Below are positions 40,746 through 48,963 of a stretch of 64,000 nucleotides of DNA, piece after piece (within the stretch, counting starts at the first letter, position 1; every line of letters begins with the position of its first letter). The stretch is taken from NCBI GenBank assembly GCA_019636275.1, contig JAHBXY010000011.1, positions 33,127-97,126 of the forward strand. The letters run 5' to 3'. The notes beneath the pieces were generated by a model, which searched no databases, was not told the origin of the DNA, and saw nothing but the letters and a program-made list of their open reading frames with translations. Origin of the DNA: Planctomycetota bacterium (GTDB lineage: Bacteria > Planctomycetota > J058). The position numbers and the translations under genes were made by a program.

Positions 40746-43004
40746 ATGTCCGACCTCACGATCGGTGCGATCACCTTCGAGCACACCCACGACGTCGTGC
40801 TGGCGATCGACGGCGGCGGGCGGGTGGTCCGGGCGAACGCGGCCGTCGAGGCGGTGCTGGGCCTCTCGCCCGACGAGGTGCTGGGGGAGCGGCTGTGGAC
40901 GCGGTGCGGGCCGGGTCGCGCCCGGCGCGAGGCGTGCGCCGCGGCGGCGCGCGGCGACGCGGCGCTGGCCGACCTCCCGGCCGAGGACGCGCTCCTGGGG
41001 GCTGACGGCCTGCCGCGGTTCGTCGCCTGGCGCTGGGCGCGGGCGGGCGACCTCCTCGTGGGGATCGCCCGCGACGAGACGGCCCTGCGGCGGGCGCGCG
41101 AGGCGGCCCGAAAGAGCGAGGAGCGCTTCGACCTCGCCGCGCGCGCGGCGCGCGACCTGATCTACGACTACGACGTCGTCGCCGACCGGATCACCTGGGG
41201 CGCCAACTCGCTCGAGGTCTTCGGCCTGCCGCGCGAGGCGCTCGGGGGCACGCTCGCGGGGTGGGAGGCCCGCATCCACCCCGACGACCTGCCGCGGGTC
41301 ACGGCCAAGCTCGGCGCGGCGATCGCGCGCGGGACGACGTACGAGGACGAGTACCGGTTCCTGCGCGGCGAGGGCGCCTGGGTGACGATGCGCGACCGCG
41401 GCCTGGTGATCGCCGGGCCGGACGGCCGGGCGGTGCGCATGATCGGCTGCATGGAGGACGTCACGGAGGCGCGCCGGGCGCACGCCGAGCTGGCCGCGTC
41501 CGAGGCGCGCTACCGGTTCATCGCCGAGACCACGAGCGACCTCGTCTACGACTACGACCTCGTGGGCGACGTGTTCCTGTTCGTCGGCCCGCGCGTGGAG
41601 GCCTGGCTAGGCGTGAGCGCCGCGCGGCTGCAAGCGGAGCCCGGGCTGTGGTGGCAGCGCGTGGACGAGCGCGACCGCGAGCGGATCCGCCGGCAGATGG
41701 TCGCCGACCTGGCGCACCGGCCGCCGGCGGTGCGCTACGAGTACCGCCTGCGCGTGGCCGACGGCTCGTGGCGCACGGTGCACGACGCCTTCGCCGTCAG
41801 CTACGACGCCGCGGGCCGGGCGGTGCGCGCGCAGGGGATCATGGCCGACCTCACCGAGCTGCGGGCGCTCCAGGCCGAGGTGGCGCAGGCGCAGAAGCTC
41901 GAGTCGGTCGGGCGCCTGGCGGGCGGGATCGCGCACGACTTCAACAACCTGCTCACGGGCATGATCGCCAACCTGTCGCTGGCGCGGCTCGACGGGCAGC
42001 CGGCGCACCTCGACGAGGTCGAGCGGGCGATCGACCGCGCGGCACAGCTCGTGCGCGGGCTGCTGGCCTACTCGCGGCGCAACGCTCTGTCGCTCGAGGC
42101 CGTCGACCTGCGCGAGTGCGTGGCCGCCGTCGTGCGGCTGATCCGCCCGACGCTCGGCCCCGACATCGAGGTCTCGATCGACGCGCCGCCCGACCTGCCA
42201 CGGGCCTGGGCCGACGCCGCGCGCGTGGAGCAGGTGCTCGTGAACCTGGCGCTGAACGCGCGCGACGCCATGCCCGACGGCGGCGCCTTGCGCTTCGTCG
42301 TCGACGTCGTCGAGCGCGACGGCGGGCCCGACGCGCCGCGCGCGCCGCACGTGCGGGTGACGGTCGAGGACACCGGGGTGGGCATGGCGCCCGACGTGCA
42401 GGCGCGGGCCTTCGAGCCGTTCTTCACCACCAAGGCCGACCAGGGCACGGGGCTGGGGCTGGCGGTCGTCGTGGGGATCGTCACGCAGCACGCCGGCCAC
42501 GTGGAGTGCCAGAGCGAGGTCGGGCGGGGGAGCCGCTTCGTGGTCTCGCTGCCGGTGGCCGCCGCGGCGCAGCCGGCGGCCGGGGCGGCGCCGGCGGCGA
42601 CGGCGCCCACCGGCCGCGAGGCGGTGCTTCTGGCCGACGACGAGCCGGCGATCCGGCGGGCGGTGCGCCGCCTGCTCGAGGGCTTCGGCTTCGAGGTGCT
42701 CGTCGCGCGCGACGGCGAGGAGGCGGTGGCCACGTTCGAGCGCGCCCGCGACCGGGTGCGCGCGGTCGTCCTCGACCTGACCATGCCCCGGCTGTCGGGG
42801 CGCGAGGCCCTGCAGCGCCTGCGGCTCCTCGACCCCGACGTCCCGGTCGTGATCACCACCGGCTACGGCACGGAGGGGCTCGAGGACGAGCCCGGCGTCG
42901 CGGCCGTGCTGTCCAAGCCCTACCAGCCGGCCGACCTGGCCCGGACGCTCCGCCGCGTGATCGACGCGCGCGCCGGCGCCGCCGCGCCGGCCGCCACGTC
43001 GTAG
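40746..43004 (+). CDS. PAS-rich hybrid sensor histidine kinase
   Basis: A 752-residue cytoplasmic sensor without membrane spans. Three PAS-type domains occupy about residues 5-110, 125-250 and 255-375 (the last two with PAC-like GCMEDVTEARRAHAEL and GIMADLTELRAL). A HisKA domain has phospho-acceptor His397 in GGIAHDFNNLLTGM. The ATPase has NLALNARDAMPDGG, VEDTGVGMAP and GTGLGLAVVVGI. A receiver domain has Asp677 in VVLDLTMPRLSG and the Lys in LSKPYQP. Such NtrB-like hybrids pass phosphate within the protein or to a separate regulator, which is not in the window. ATG 40746 or GTG 40743 are equally possible. Confidence 0.93.
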   Translation: MSDLTIGAITFEHTHDVVLAIDGGGRVVRANAAVEAVLGLSPDEVLGERLWTRCGPGRARREACAAAARGDAALADLPAEDALLGADGLPRFVAWRWARAGDLLVGIARDETALRRAREAARKSEERFDLAARAARDLIYDYDVVADRITWGANSLEVFGLPREALGGTLAGWEARIHPDDLPRVTAKLGAAIARGTTYEDEYRFLRGEGAWVTMRDRGLVIAGPDGRAVRMIGCMEDVTEARRAHAELAASEARYRFIAETTSDLVYDYDLVGDVFLFVGPRVEAWLGVSAARLQAEPGLWWQRVDERDRERIRRQMVADLAHRPPAVRYEYRLRVADGSWRTVHDAFAVSYDAAGRAVRAQGIMADLTELRALQAEVAQAQKLESVGRLAGGIAHDFNNLLTGMIANLSLARLDGQPAHLDEVERAIDRAAQLVRGLLAYSRRNALSLEAVDLRECVAAVVRLIRPTLGPDIEVSIDAPPDLPRAWADAARVEQVLVNLALNARDAMPDGGALRFVVDVVERDGGPDAPRAPHVRVTVEDTGVGMAPDVQARAFEPFFTTKADQGTGLGLAVVVGIVTQHAGHVECQSEVGRGSRFVVSLPVAAAAQPAAGAAPAATAPTGREAVLLADDEPAIRRAVRRLLEGFGFEVLVARDGEEAVATFERARDRVRAVVLDLTMPRLSGREALQRLRLLDPDVPVVITTGYGTEGLEDEPGVAAVLSKPYQPADLARTLRRVIDARAGAAAPAATS

Positions 43005-43006
43005 CC

Positions 43007-43234
43007 CGGATCATGCACGAGTGGAGGTCGTCACGTTCACGTGAAGTCGAGCCAGGAGAGTGCAGGATCCGGGCGGTGCCCGAGCGAGGGGCTCGGCGAG
43101 CACCGGGCCCGTCTCGACGCGGTGTCGTCGAGGAGCGCCGAGCCCCGAGCGAGGTGGCCGACGACCTGGCGAGGATCGTTCAGGGTCTCGTGCAGGTGCG
43201 GTGCGGACTTCGTCACGCGGTCATGAATGATCCG
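43007..43234. repeat. MITE-like element with inverted ends
   Basis: CGGATCAT at 43007-43014 is repeated inverted as ATGATCCG at 43227-43234. Looser matching continues inward (GCACGAG against TCATGAC). The 228-bp interior has no credible reading frame. The element starts three bases after the histidine kinase stop (TAGCCCGGATCAT). From memory, CCCGGATTATTCATGA-like ends occur on some bacterial insertion sequences, so this may be a non-autonomous relic. It fills the gap before dedA. Confidence 0.45.
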
Positions 43235-43246
43235 AGACAGAGGGCC

Positions 43247-43879
43247 TCAGGCGTCAGGCGGCGGCGCCGCCCGGCCGCCGCGCCCGCGGCGCCAGGCCCA
43301 GCGCGCGGCGAAGCCCAGGAGGACGGCCACGATCAGCGCGGTCGCGGCGACCGTGTAGCGCTCGAAGAGCGCCTGGAGCGCCGCCCAGTTGTCGCCGACG
43401 ACCCAGGCCACGCCGACGATCAGGGCGTTCCAGAGGAGCGCCGAGAGGCCGCCCCAGAGGACCACCTCCCACACGGGCATGCGGATCATGCCGGCGGCGA
43501 CGAAGAACACGGCGCGCAGGGCGGGGAGGAAGCGGTTGATCGCCAGGTACATGGCGCCGTGGCGGGCGAAGCGCTCCTGCACGAGCGCGATCGCCTTGCG
43601 CGTGCGCTTGCTCTCGAACACGGGCGCGCCGGGGCGGCCGGCGATCCAGCGGCCGAAGGCGTAGGCCACGAGCGAGCCGAGGATCGCGCCCACGTTGATC
43701 GCCACGTAGATGAGGATCAGCGGGCGGCCGGTCGTCACGCCCAGGAAGGCGCCGAAGAGGGTCACCGTGTCGCCCGGGAGGAACGGCAGGACGTACTCGG
43801 AGCCCGACGCGAGCGCGAGCGCGGCGTAGGGCAGCGGCCCCTCGGTATCCTCGACCCAGCGGAGGACCTCGTCGAGCAT
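43247..43879 (-). CDS. DedA-family membrane protein
   Basis: A 210-residue inner-membrane protein of the DedA/SNARE-associated family, members of which are proposed lipid-carrier flippases. It has the signature FLPGDTVTLFGAFLGV near the N-terminus (FxPGD), VAINVGAILGSLVAYAFGRW, then RFARHGAMYLAINRFLPALR and VFFVAAGMIRMPVWEVVLWG, including the conserved Arg and the G-Mxx segment. About five hydrophobic segments are visible. ATG 43879 overlaps, on the opposite strand, the ATG of the next gene at 43878. The basic C-terminal tail is short. Undecaprenyl-phosphate or phosphatidylethanolamine transport fits the family. Confidence 0.92.
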   Translation of the reverse strand: MLDEVLRWVEDTEGPLPYAALALASGSEYVLPFLPGDTVTLFGAFLGVTTGRPLILIYVAINVGAILGSLVAYAFGRWIAGRPGAPVFESKRTRKAIALVQERFARHGAMYLAINRFLPALRAVFFVAAGMIRMPVWEVVLWGGLSALLWNALIVGVAWVVGDNWAALQALFERYTVAATALIVAVLLGFAARWAWRRGRGGRAAPPPDA

Positions 43880-44777
43880 GCGCCCCAGTGTGACATCCCG
43901 CGCGCGCCCGGGCGTCGGCGCGCTCGCAACCCTCGCCCTGACCTCGGCCCTCGCCGCGCCGGCGGCGGCGCAGGAGCAGGGCCTCACGGTCCAGCGCACG
44001 TGGCGGCTCCTGGCGATCGGGCTGGAGGCGGGCCCGGACGTGCGGCCGCGGCGCCTCCTCGGGCGCGCCGAGCGTGGGCTGCGGCGCGAGCTGCCGGGCC
44101 TCGACGTGCGCTTCGACCGGGCCGCGTGGCGCGACGTGCCGCTGCCCGAGGGGGGCGCGGCGCTCGACGACGACGCGCGGGTGCGGTTCGCCGTGCAGGC
44201 GGTCGAGGCGCTGGGGGTCGAGCCGGCCGACTACGACGTCGTGTTCGTCCTCTCGCCCGGCTGGCGGGAGCCCTACTTCGGCCACGCGCACATCGACGCG
44301 CGCGACCGCCACGGGCGCGCCGTGCGCGCCGCCCGGATCCACACGGCGCCGGGCAAGCTGATCGTCGACGGCCTGGCGCGCACGCTCGCCGGCGAGTCGC
44401 CGGCCGAGGGGCTGCCGCCCGGCCGGTCGAGCGGGCCGGGGCGCGCCCTCGGCCGGGCGCTCGCGCGCCTGCGCCCGGCGCTGACGCCGGCGCTCGACCG
44501 CGGCCTGGCGCTCGAGGCGATCCTCCTGCCCACGATCGCCCACGAGCTGGGCCACTTCTTCGCCCCGGGCGACCGCGACATCCGCGACGGCTACCAGGCG
44601 CCGTGGCTGCAGCACGCGACCGGGCCCGACGACAACCCGGAGGGGCACGGGGTCGAGTGCGTCATGTTCAAGGGCCGCGACGCGGCGTTCTACGCGCGCA
44701 AGGCGCTGGCGACTGGCGGGCGGCTGGTGCGGTTCTGTGACCGGTGCCGCGAGCGGCTGGGGTGCGGGCGGCGGTAG
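43878..44777 (+). CDS. Exported HExxH metalloprotease with metzincin-like site
   Basis: A 299-residue protein with a signal peptide (VGALATLALTSALAAPAAAQ). The zinc motif is HELGHFFAPGD (His222, Glu223, His226, Asp232). It matches the metzincin frame HExxHxxGxxH/D, with Ala for the usual Gly and Asp as third ligand as in snapalysin. A Met-turn-like ECVMF follows at about residue 259, then CDRCRERLGC with three cysteines, recalling archaemetzincin-type Cys pairs. The rest of the fold is unassigned. It starts at ATG 43878 in a CATG shared with the divergent dedA start. A secreted protease is inferred. Confidence 0.72.
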   Translation: MRPSVTSRARPGVGALATLALTSALAAPAAAQEQGLTVQRTWRLLAIGLEAGPDVRPRRLLGRAERGLRRELPGLDVRFDRAAWRDVPLPEGGAALDDDARVRFAVQAVEALGVEPADYDVVFVLSPGWREPYFGHAHIDARDRHGRAVRAARIHTAPGKLIVDGLARTLAGESPAEGLPPGRSSGPGRALGRALARLRPALTPALDRGLALEAILLPTIAHELGHFFAPGDRDIRDGYQAPWLQHATGPDDNPEGHGVECVMFKGRDAAFYARKALATGGRLVRFCDRCRERLGCGRR

Positions 44778-44831
44778 GGAGCCTCGGCGCTCTCGAGCGA
44801 CGCCGAAGCGGGGGCCTTCCTCTGGGCGGAC

Positions 44832-44887
44832 GGCCCCGTCGGCGCAGCAGCCTGCGCCACAACGCCGGGGCTGCGCCGACGGGGGCC
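44832..44887. other. Perfect 15-bp stem hairpin in an intergenic gap
   Basis: CCCCGTCGGCGCAGC (44834-44848) pairs exactly with GCTGCGCCGACGGGG (44870-44884) around a 21-base loop. Two more pairs form after a one-base bulge. It lies 57 bases past the metalloprotease stop and could be its terminator, though no T run follows. The rest of 44778-44994 shows nothing. Confidence 0.55.
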
Positions 44888-44994
44888 GAGCTCGCCGCGC
44901 GCAGTCGCTGGACCCGAGGAGACGTGAATGGCCCGTTGGCGGAACCGTCCCCCGGCCGTTGACCCCGCCGCATCCCGGCCTTAGCGTTCCCCCC

Positions 44995-46176
44995 GTGACG
45001 ACCACCACCGCGACCACCCCCGTCCCGTTCCTCGACCTCGCGCCGCAGCACGCGGCGATCGGCGCCGACATGGCGCGCGCCGTGACGAAGGTCCTCCACA
45101 GCCAGCAGTTCGTCCTCGGCGGCGAGGGGCGCGCGCTCGAGGCCGAGCTCGCCGCCCATTGCGGCGCGCGCCACGCGATCGGCTGCGCCTCGGGCAGCGA
45201 CGCGCTGCTCCTGTCCTTGCGCGCGCTCGACGTCGGCCTGGGCGACTGCGTCGTGACCACGCCGCAGAGCTTCTTCGCCACGGTCGGCGCCCCGGCGCGC
45301 CTCGGTGCGCGCGTCGACTTCGTCGACGTCGAGCCCGGCACGCTCAACCTCGACCCGGCGTCGCTCGAGGCCTTCTTCGCCCGCTGCACGCGCGACCGCA
45401 GCGGCGCCCTGCGCGAGCCGCGCCAGGGGACGCGCGTGCGCGCGGTGATCGCCGTCGACCTCTACGGCCGCCCGGCGCGCTACGACGCGCTCGAGCCGCT
45501 GTGCCGGAAGCACGGCGTGGCCCTGATCGACGACGCGGCGCAGGCCTTCGGCGCGTCGGCCGGCGGGCGCAAGGTGGGCACCTTCGGCGACGTGACCTGC
45601 CTGAGCTTCTACCCGACGAAGAACCTGGGCGGGGCGGGCGACGGCGGCATGCTCACGACCGACGACGACGCCCTGGCCGAGCGCCTGCGGTCGCTGCGGG
45701 TGCACGGGTCGGGCAAGCAGCGCTACGTGCACGAGGAGGTGGGCTGGAACAGCCGCCTCGACGAGGTGCAGGCCGCCGTCCTGCGCGTCAAGCTCCCGCA
45801 CCTCGACGCCTGGAACGCCGCGCGCCGCGAGCACGCGCGCGCCTACGACGACGGGCTGCGCGGCGTGGCGGGCGTGCGCCCGCTCGACGCGCCCGGCGCG
45901 GGCGTCGAGTCGATCTATCACCTCTACGTCGTCCGGGCCGTGCGGCGCGACGCGCTCCGCGACCACCTGACGCAGGCCGGGATCGGCGTCGGCGTCTACT
46001 ACCCCTTGCCGCTGCACCTGCAGGCCTGCTTCTCCTACCTGGGCTACCGGCGCGGCGACCTACCGGCGGCCGAGGCGGCCTCCGACGAGGTCCTGGCGCT
46101 GCCCATGTATCCGGAGCTGCCGGTCGCCTCGCGCGAGCGGGTGGTGGCCGAGGTGCGGCGGTTCTACGGGGCGTGA
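44995..46176 (+). CDS. DegT/DnrJ/EryC1/StrS-family sugar aminotransferase
   Basis: A 393-residue PLP enzyme that transaminates nucleotide-linked keto-sugars. It begins VPFLDLAPQHAAIGADMARA, has GCASGSDALLLSLRAL (phosphate-binding), VALIDDAAQAFGASAGG (Asp contacting the PLP ring) and the internal-aldimine Lys209 in SFYPTKNLGGAGDGGML. A late EVGWNSRLDEVQAAVLRVKL and VGVYYPLPLHLQACF fit the family. It would give an amino sugar for a surface glycan. GTG 44995 is used. The next gene starts inside its stop (GTGA), so the two are coupled. Confidence 0.93.
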   Translation: MTTTTATTPVPFLDLAPQHAAIGADMARAVTKVLHSQQFVLGGEGRALEAELAAHCGARHAIGCASGSDALLLSLRALDVGLGDCVVTTPQSFFATVGAPARLGARVDFVDVEPGTLNLDPASLEAFFARCTRDRSGALREPRQGTRVRAVIAVDLYGRPARYDALEPLCRKHGVALIDDAAQAFGASAGGRKVGTFGDVTCLSFYPTKNLGGAGDGGMLTTDDDALAERLRSLRVHGSGKQRYVHEEVGWNSRLDEVQAAVLRVKLPHLDAWNAARREHARAYDDGLRGVAGVRPLDAPGAGVESIYHLYVVRAVRRDALRDHLTQAGIGVGVYYPLPLHLQACFSYLGYRRGDLPAAEAASDEVLALPMYPELPVASRERVVAEVRRFYGA

Positions 46177-46724
46177 GCGAGCGGCTCTTCGACGCGATCG
46201 AGTTCGCCGCGCGCGCGCACCGGGGTCAGCTCCGCAAGCTGACGCGCGCCCCCTACCTCATCCACCCGCTCGCCGTGGCCGAGACCCTGATCCTCTGGCA
46301 GGCCGCCGAGGCGGTCGTCGTCGCCGGCGTCCTCCACGACACGGTCGAGGACACCGACGCCACGCTCGCCGACCTCGCCACGCGCTTCGGGCCCGACGTC
46401 GCCGCCCTGGTCGAGGTCGTCTCCGAGCCCGACAAGGCGCTCCCCTGGGAGGCGCGCAAGGAGCACACGCTCGCCTCGCTGCGCCAGGGGCCGCTCGAGG
46501 CCGTCCAGCTCGCCTGCGCCGACAAGCTCGACAACGTGCGCAGCATGCTCGTCGCCCGCGAGGCCGACGGCGAGGCCGCCCTGTGGGCCGGCTTCAAGCG
46601 CGGCCGCGACGCGCAGCGCTGGTACCTCGGCGGCGTGCTCGACCTCGCCCGCGCCCGCGCCCCCGAGGCGCGCTGGACGCGCGACTACGCGCGGGCGGTC
46701 GAGGCGCTCTTTGGCGCGGGCTGA
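46173..46724 (+). CDS. Small SpoT/RelA-like HD hydrolase
   Basis: A 183-residue stand-alone HD protein like small alarmone hydrolases (Mesh1-type). Ligands are visible in AIEFAARAHRGQLRK and APYLIHPLAVAET (His), VVAGVLHDTVEDTDATL (His55-Asp56 and the following ED) and QLACADKLDNVRSML (Asp). It lacks the synthetase and regulatory domains of RelA/SpoT. It may cleave (p)ppGpp or a related nucleotide. GTG 46173 overlaps the aminotransferase stop. The chain ends with a YLGGVLDLARARAPEARWTR helix typical of the family. Confidence 0.87.
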   Translation: MSERLFDAIEFAARAHRGQLRKLTRAPYLIHPLAVAETLILWQAAEAVVVAGVLHDTVEDTDATLADLATRFGPDVAALVEVVSEPDKALPWEARKEHTLASLRQGPLEAVQLACADKLDNVRSMLVAREADGEAALWAGFKRGRDAQRWYLGGVLDLARARAPEARWTRDYARAVEALFGAG

Positions 46725-47079
46725 GAACGAGCCGCCGCGGCACCACCATGAGGTCGCCTCCGGCGCAGAGCTGCGGCGGAAGTACGGGCTGACGGCAGAC
46801 GCGGCCCCTGTCCTCCTCCTGAGCCGAGCGAACGTGCCCCGGCCGCTCTGGCCGTTGATCTCGCTCGCGGAGAGGTTCGGCGTATCGGATGACCTCATCC
46901 GGGCCGACGTCGTCGCTCGTCTGACCGGGCCCGAGCGCCGCCACCTCCGTGAAGCCTTCGCGGAGCGCTCGGCCGCGCTCGATGACTGGCTCTCCGGACC
47001 CGAGGCCCACGGAGAGACGTTCACCCGGGAATACATCGCCTTCACCTGCGCCCGGATGGCGGCGGACGAGGCCTGTTGA
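46711..47079 (+). CDS. Hypothetical protein
   Basis: A 122-residue protein of unknown function. The only available start is TTG 46711, which overlaps the end of the HD gene by 14 bases. Composition is less Arg/Ala-skewed than random frames here and includes an ordered middle, LLLSRANVPRPLWPLISLAE, then RADVVARLTGPERRHLREAF. There is no signal, span or recognisable motif. A short all-helical protein is likely. It is separated by 84 bases from the copper monooxygenase fusion. Confidence 0.45.
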   Translation: MARAENEPPRHHHEVASGAELRRKYGLTADAAPVLLLSRANVPRPLWPLISLAERFGVSDDLIRADVVARLTGPERRHLREAFAERSAALDDWLSGPEAHGETFTREYIAFTCARMAADEAC

Positions 47080-47163
47080 TGCGTGGCCGACCACCGTGCG
47101 GAGGTCGCACAGGGTTGCGATCTCGCCCTCGCCGATGGACGCTCGACATTCGAGGAGCGCCCC

Positions 47164-48945
47164 ATGATCGACGCCCGGCTCGCCGCGCTCATGCTGGTCT
47201 GCCTGCCGGTCTGCACGCGAGCCGGCGCCGAAGAGGCGCGCCCGCCGGCGCCGGGGGCGGTGATCGAGCGGCTGGAGCTCGTCGACGTGCGCTACCGTGT
47301 GCGGCGCGGACTCGACGAGCTGCTGCGCGAGCGACAGGCGCTGGTGCTCGCCTTCACGACGCTCGACTGCCCGCTGGCCAACCGCTACCTGCCGCGGCTC
47401 GCGGCGCTCGAGGCGGAGCTCGCCCCGAGGGGCGTGCGGGTGGCGCTGGTCAACGCGGGGCCGAACGACGCCATGAACGCGATCGCGGCCCGGGCGCTCG
47501 AGGCGGGCGTCGACCTGCCGCTGCTCAAGGACCACGACGGCGCGGCGGCGCGGGCCCTCGGCGTGGGGTCGACGCCGGAGGTGGTCGTCCTCGACGCGGA
47601 GCGGCGGCTGGTCTACCGGGGGCGGATCGACGACCGGGCGCGCGTCACGGGCCAGCGGCCGGCGCCGGCGCGCGAGGACCTGCGCGAGGCGCTCGACGAC
47701 GTCCTGGCCGGCCGACCCGTGCGCGTGGCCGAGACGGCCGTCGACGGCTGCCGCCTGGCCGGGCCGGCGCCGGCGCCGTCGACGCCGCCCGGGTTCGCGC
47801 AGGTGCTGCCGATCCTCGAGCGGCGCTGCAACGACTGCCACCGCCCGGGCGGCCAGGCGCCGTTCGCCCTGCTCACCCACGACGACGCCTGGGCCGTGGC
47901 CGAGACGATCGCCGAGGTGGTGCGCGACGAGCGCATGCCGCCGTGGTCCGCCGCGCCCGGCGTCGGCGCCCTCGACCACGTGCGCGCGCTGACGCTCGAC
48001 GAGCGCCGCACGCTCCTGGCCTGGGTCGCCGCAGGCGCGCCGCGCGGCGACGCCCCGGTCCCGCCGCCGCCGCCGCCGTTGGCGGACACGGGCTGGCTGA
48101 TCGACGCGCCGGACCTGGTGATCTCCATGCCGGCCGACGCCGAGCTCCCGGCCGAGGGCTTCGTGCCCTACCGCTACGAGCTCCTGCCCTATACGTTCGA
48201 GGCCGACACGTGGGTCGCCGAGGCGCAGCTCCGGCCGAGCAACCCGCGCGTCATGCACCACTGCAACCTCGCCTACCTGCTCCCCGACGACGGCTACCAG
48301 CGGCCGCACTTCATCACCGGGCAGGTCCCGGGCGGGCAGCCCATGCGCCTCGAGGCGGGGCTCGGGTTCAAGGTGCCCGCGGGCGCCGTGCTCGTCCTGC
48401 AGATCCACTACGTGACCACCGGCCGCCCCGAGCGCGACCGGATCTCGGTGGGCCTGCGCTGGCCGCGCGCGACCGTGCGCAAGCAGGCGCGCCACCTGCG
48501 CCTCGACGAGCCGCGCCTGGAGATCCCGCCCGGCGCGCCGGCGCACCGCGTGCGCGTGAGCCGGACCCTGCCCGCGGACGCGACCGGCCTGGCCGTGTTC
48601 ATGCACATGCACCTGCGCGGCCGCGACGCGACCTTCCTCGCTCACCGCCCGGACGGCGTCACGACGCCGCTGCTCGTGATCCCGGCCTACGGCTTCGACT
48701 GGCAGCAGACCTACTTCCTCTCGCCAGGCGCGGTCCGCCTGCCGCGGGGCACACGCGTCGAGTGCGTGGCCCACTACGACAACTCCGCCTGGAACCCGTT
48801 CAACCCGGACCCCAAGGCGACGGTCCGCTACGGCCCGCAGACGCACGACGAGATGTTCTTCGGGTTCTTCTTCTACACCGAGGACGACGAGCGCCTCGAC
48901 GTGCGCGTCGACCCGCGCACCGGCCGCGAGCGGCGCTGGCACTGA
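47164..48945 (+). CDS. Exported redoxin / c-type haem / PHM-like copper monooxygenase fusion
   Basis: A 593-residue protein with a signal peptide (MIDARLAALMLVCLPVCTRA). Residues about 30-190 are a redoxin domain (FTTLDCPLANRYLP, one Cys). Next is a haem-binding CNDCH (Cys222, Cys225, His226). Residues about 310-575 carry the ligands of copper type II monooxygenases (PHM/DBM): His365-His366 in MHHCN and His415 in QIHY for one copper, and His481, His483 in MHMHLRG with Met564 in DEMFF for the other. All six are present. The substrate is unknown. ATG 47164 follows GAGGAG. It acts outside the cytoplasm. Confidence 0.85.
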   Translation: MIDARLAALMLVCLPVCTRAGAEEARPPAPGAVIERLELVDVRYRVRRGLDELLRERQALVLAFTTLDCPLANRYLPRLAALEAELAPRGVRVALVNAGPNDAMNAIAARALEAGVDLPLLKDHDGAAARALGVGSTPEVVVLDAERRLVYRGRIDDRARVTGQRPAPAREDLREALDDVLAGRPVRVAETAVDGCRLAGPAPAPSTPPGFAQVLPILERRCNDCHRPGGQAPFALLTHDDAWAVAETIAEVVRDERMPPWSAAPGVGALDHVRALTLDERRTLLAWVAAGAPRGDAPVPPPPPPLADTGWLIDAPDLVISMPADAELPAEGFVPYRYELLPYTFEADTWVAEAQLRPSNPRVMHHCNLAYLLPDDGYQRPHFITGQVPGGQPMRLEAGLGFKVPAGAVLVLQIHYVTTGRPERDRISVGLRWPRATVRKQARHLRLDEPRLEIPPGAPAHRVRVSRTLPADATGLAVFMHMHLRGRDATFLAHRPDGVTTPLLVIPAYGFDWQQTYFLSPGAVRLPRGTRVECVAHYDNSAWNPFNPDPKATVRYGPQTHDEMFFGFFFYTEDDERLDVRVDPRTGRERRWH

Positions 48946-48963
48946 CCCCGACCCGGCCCGCCG

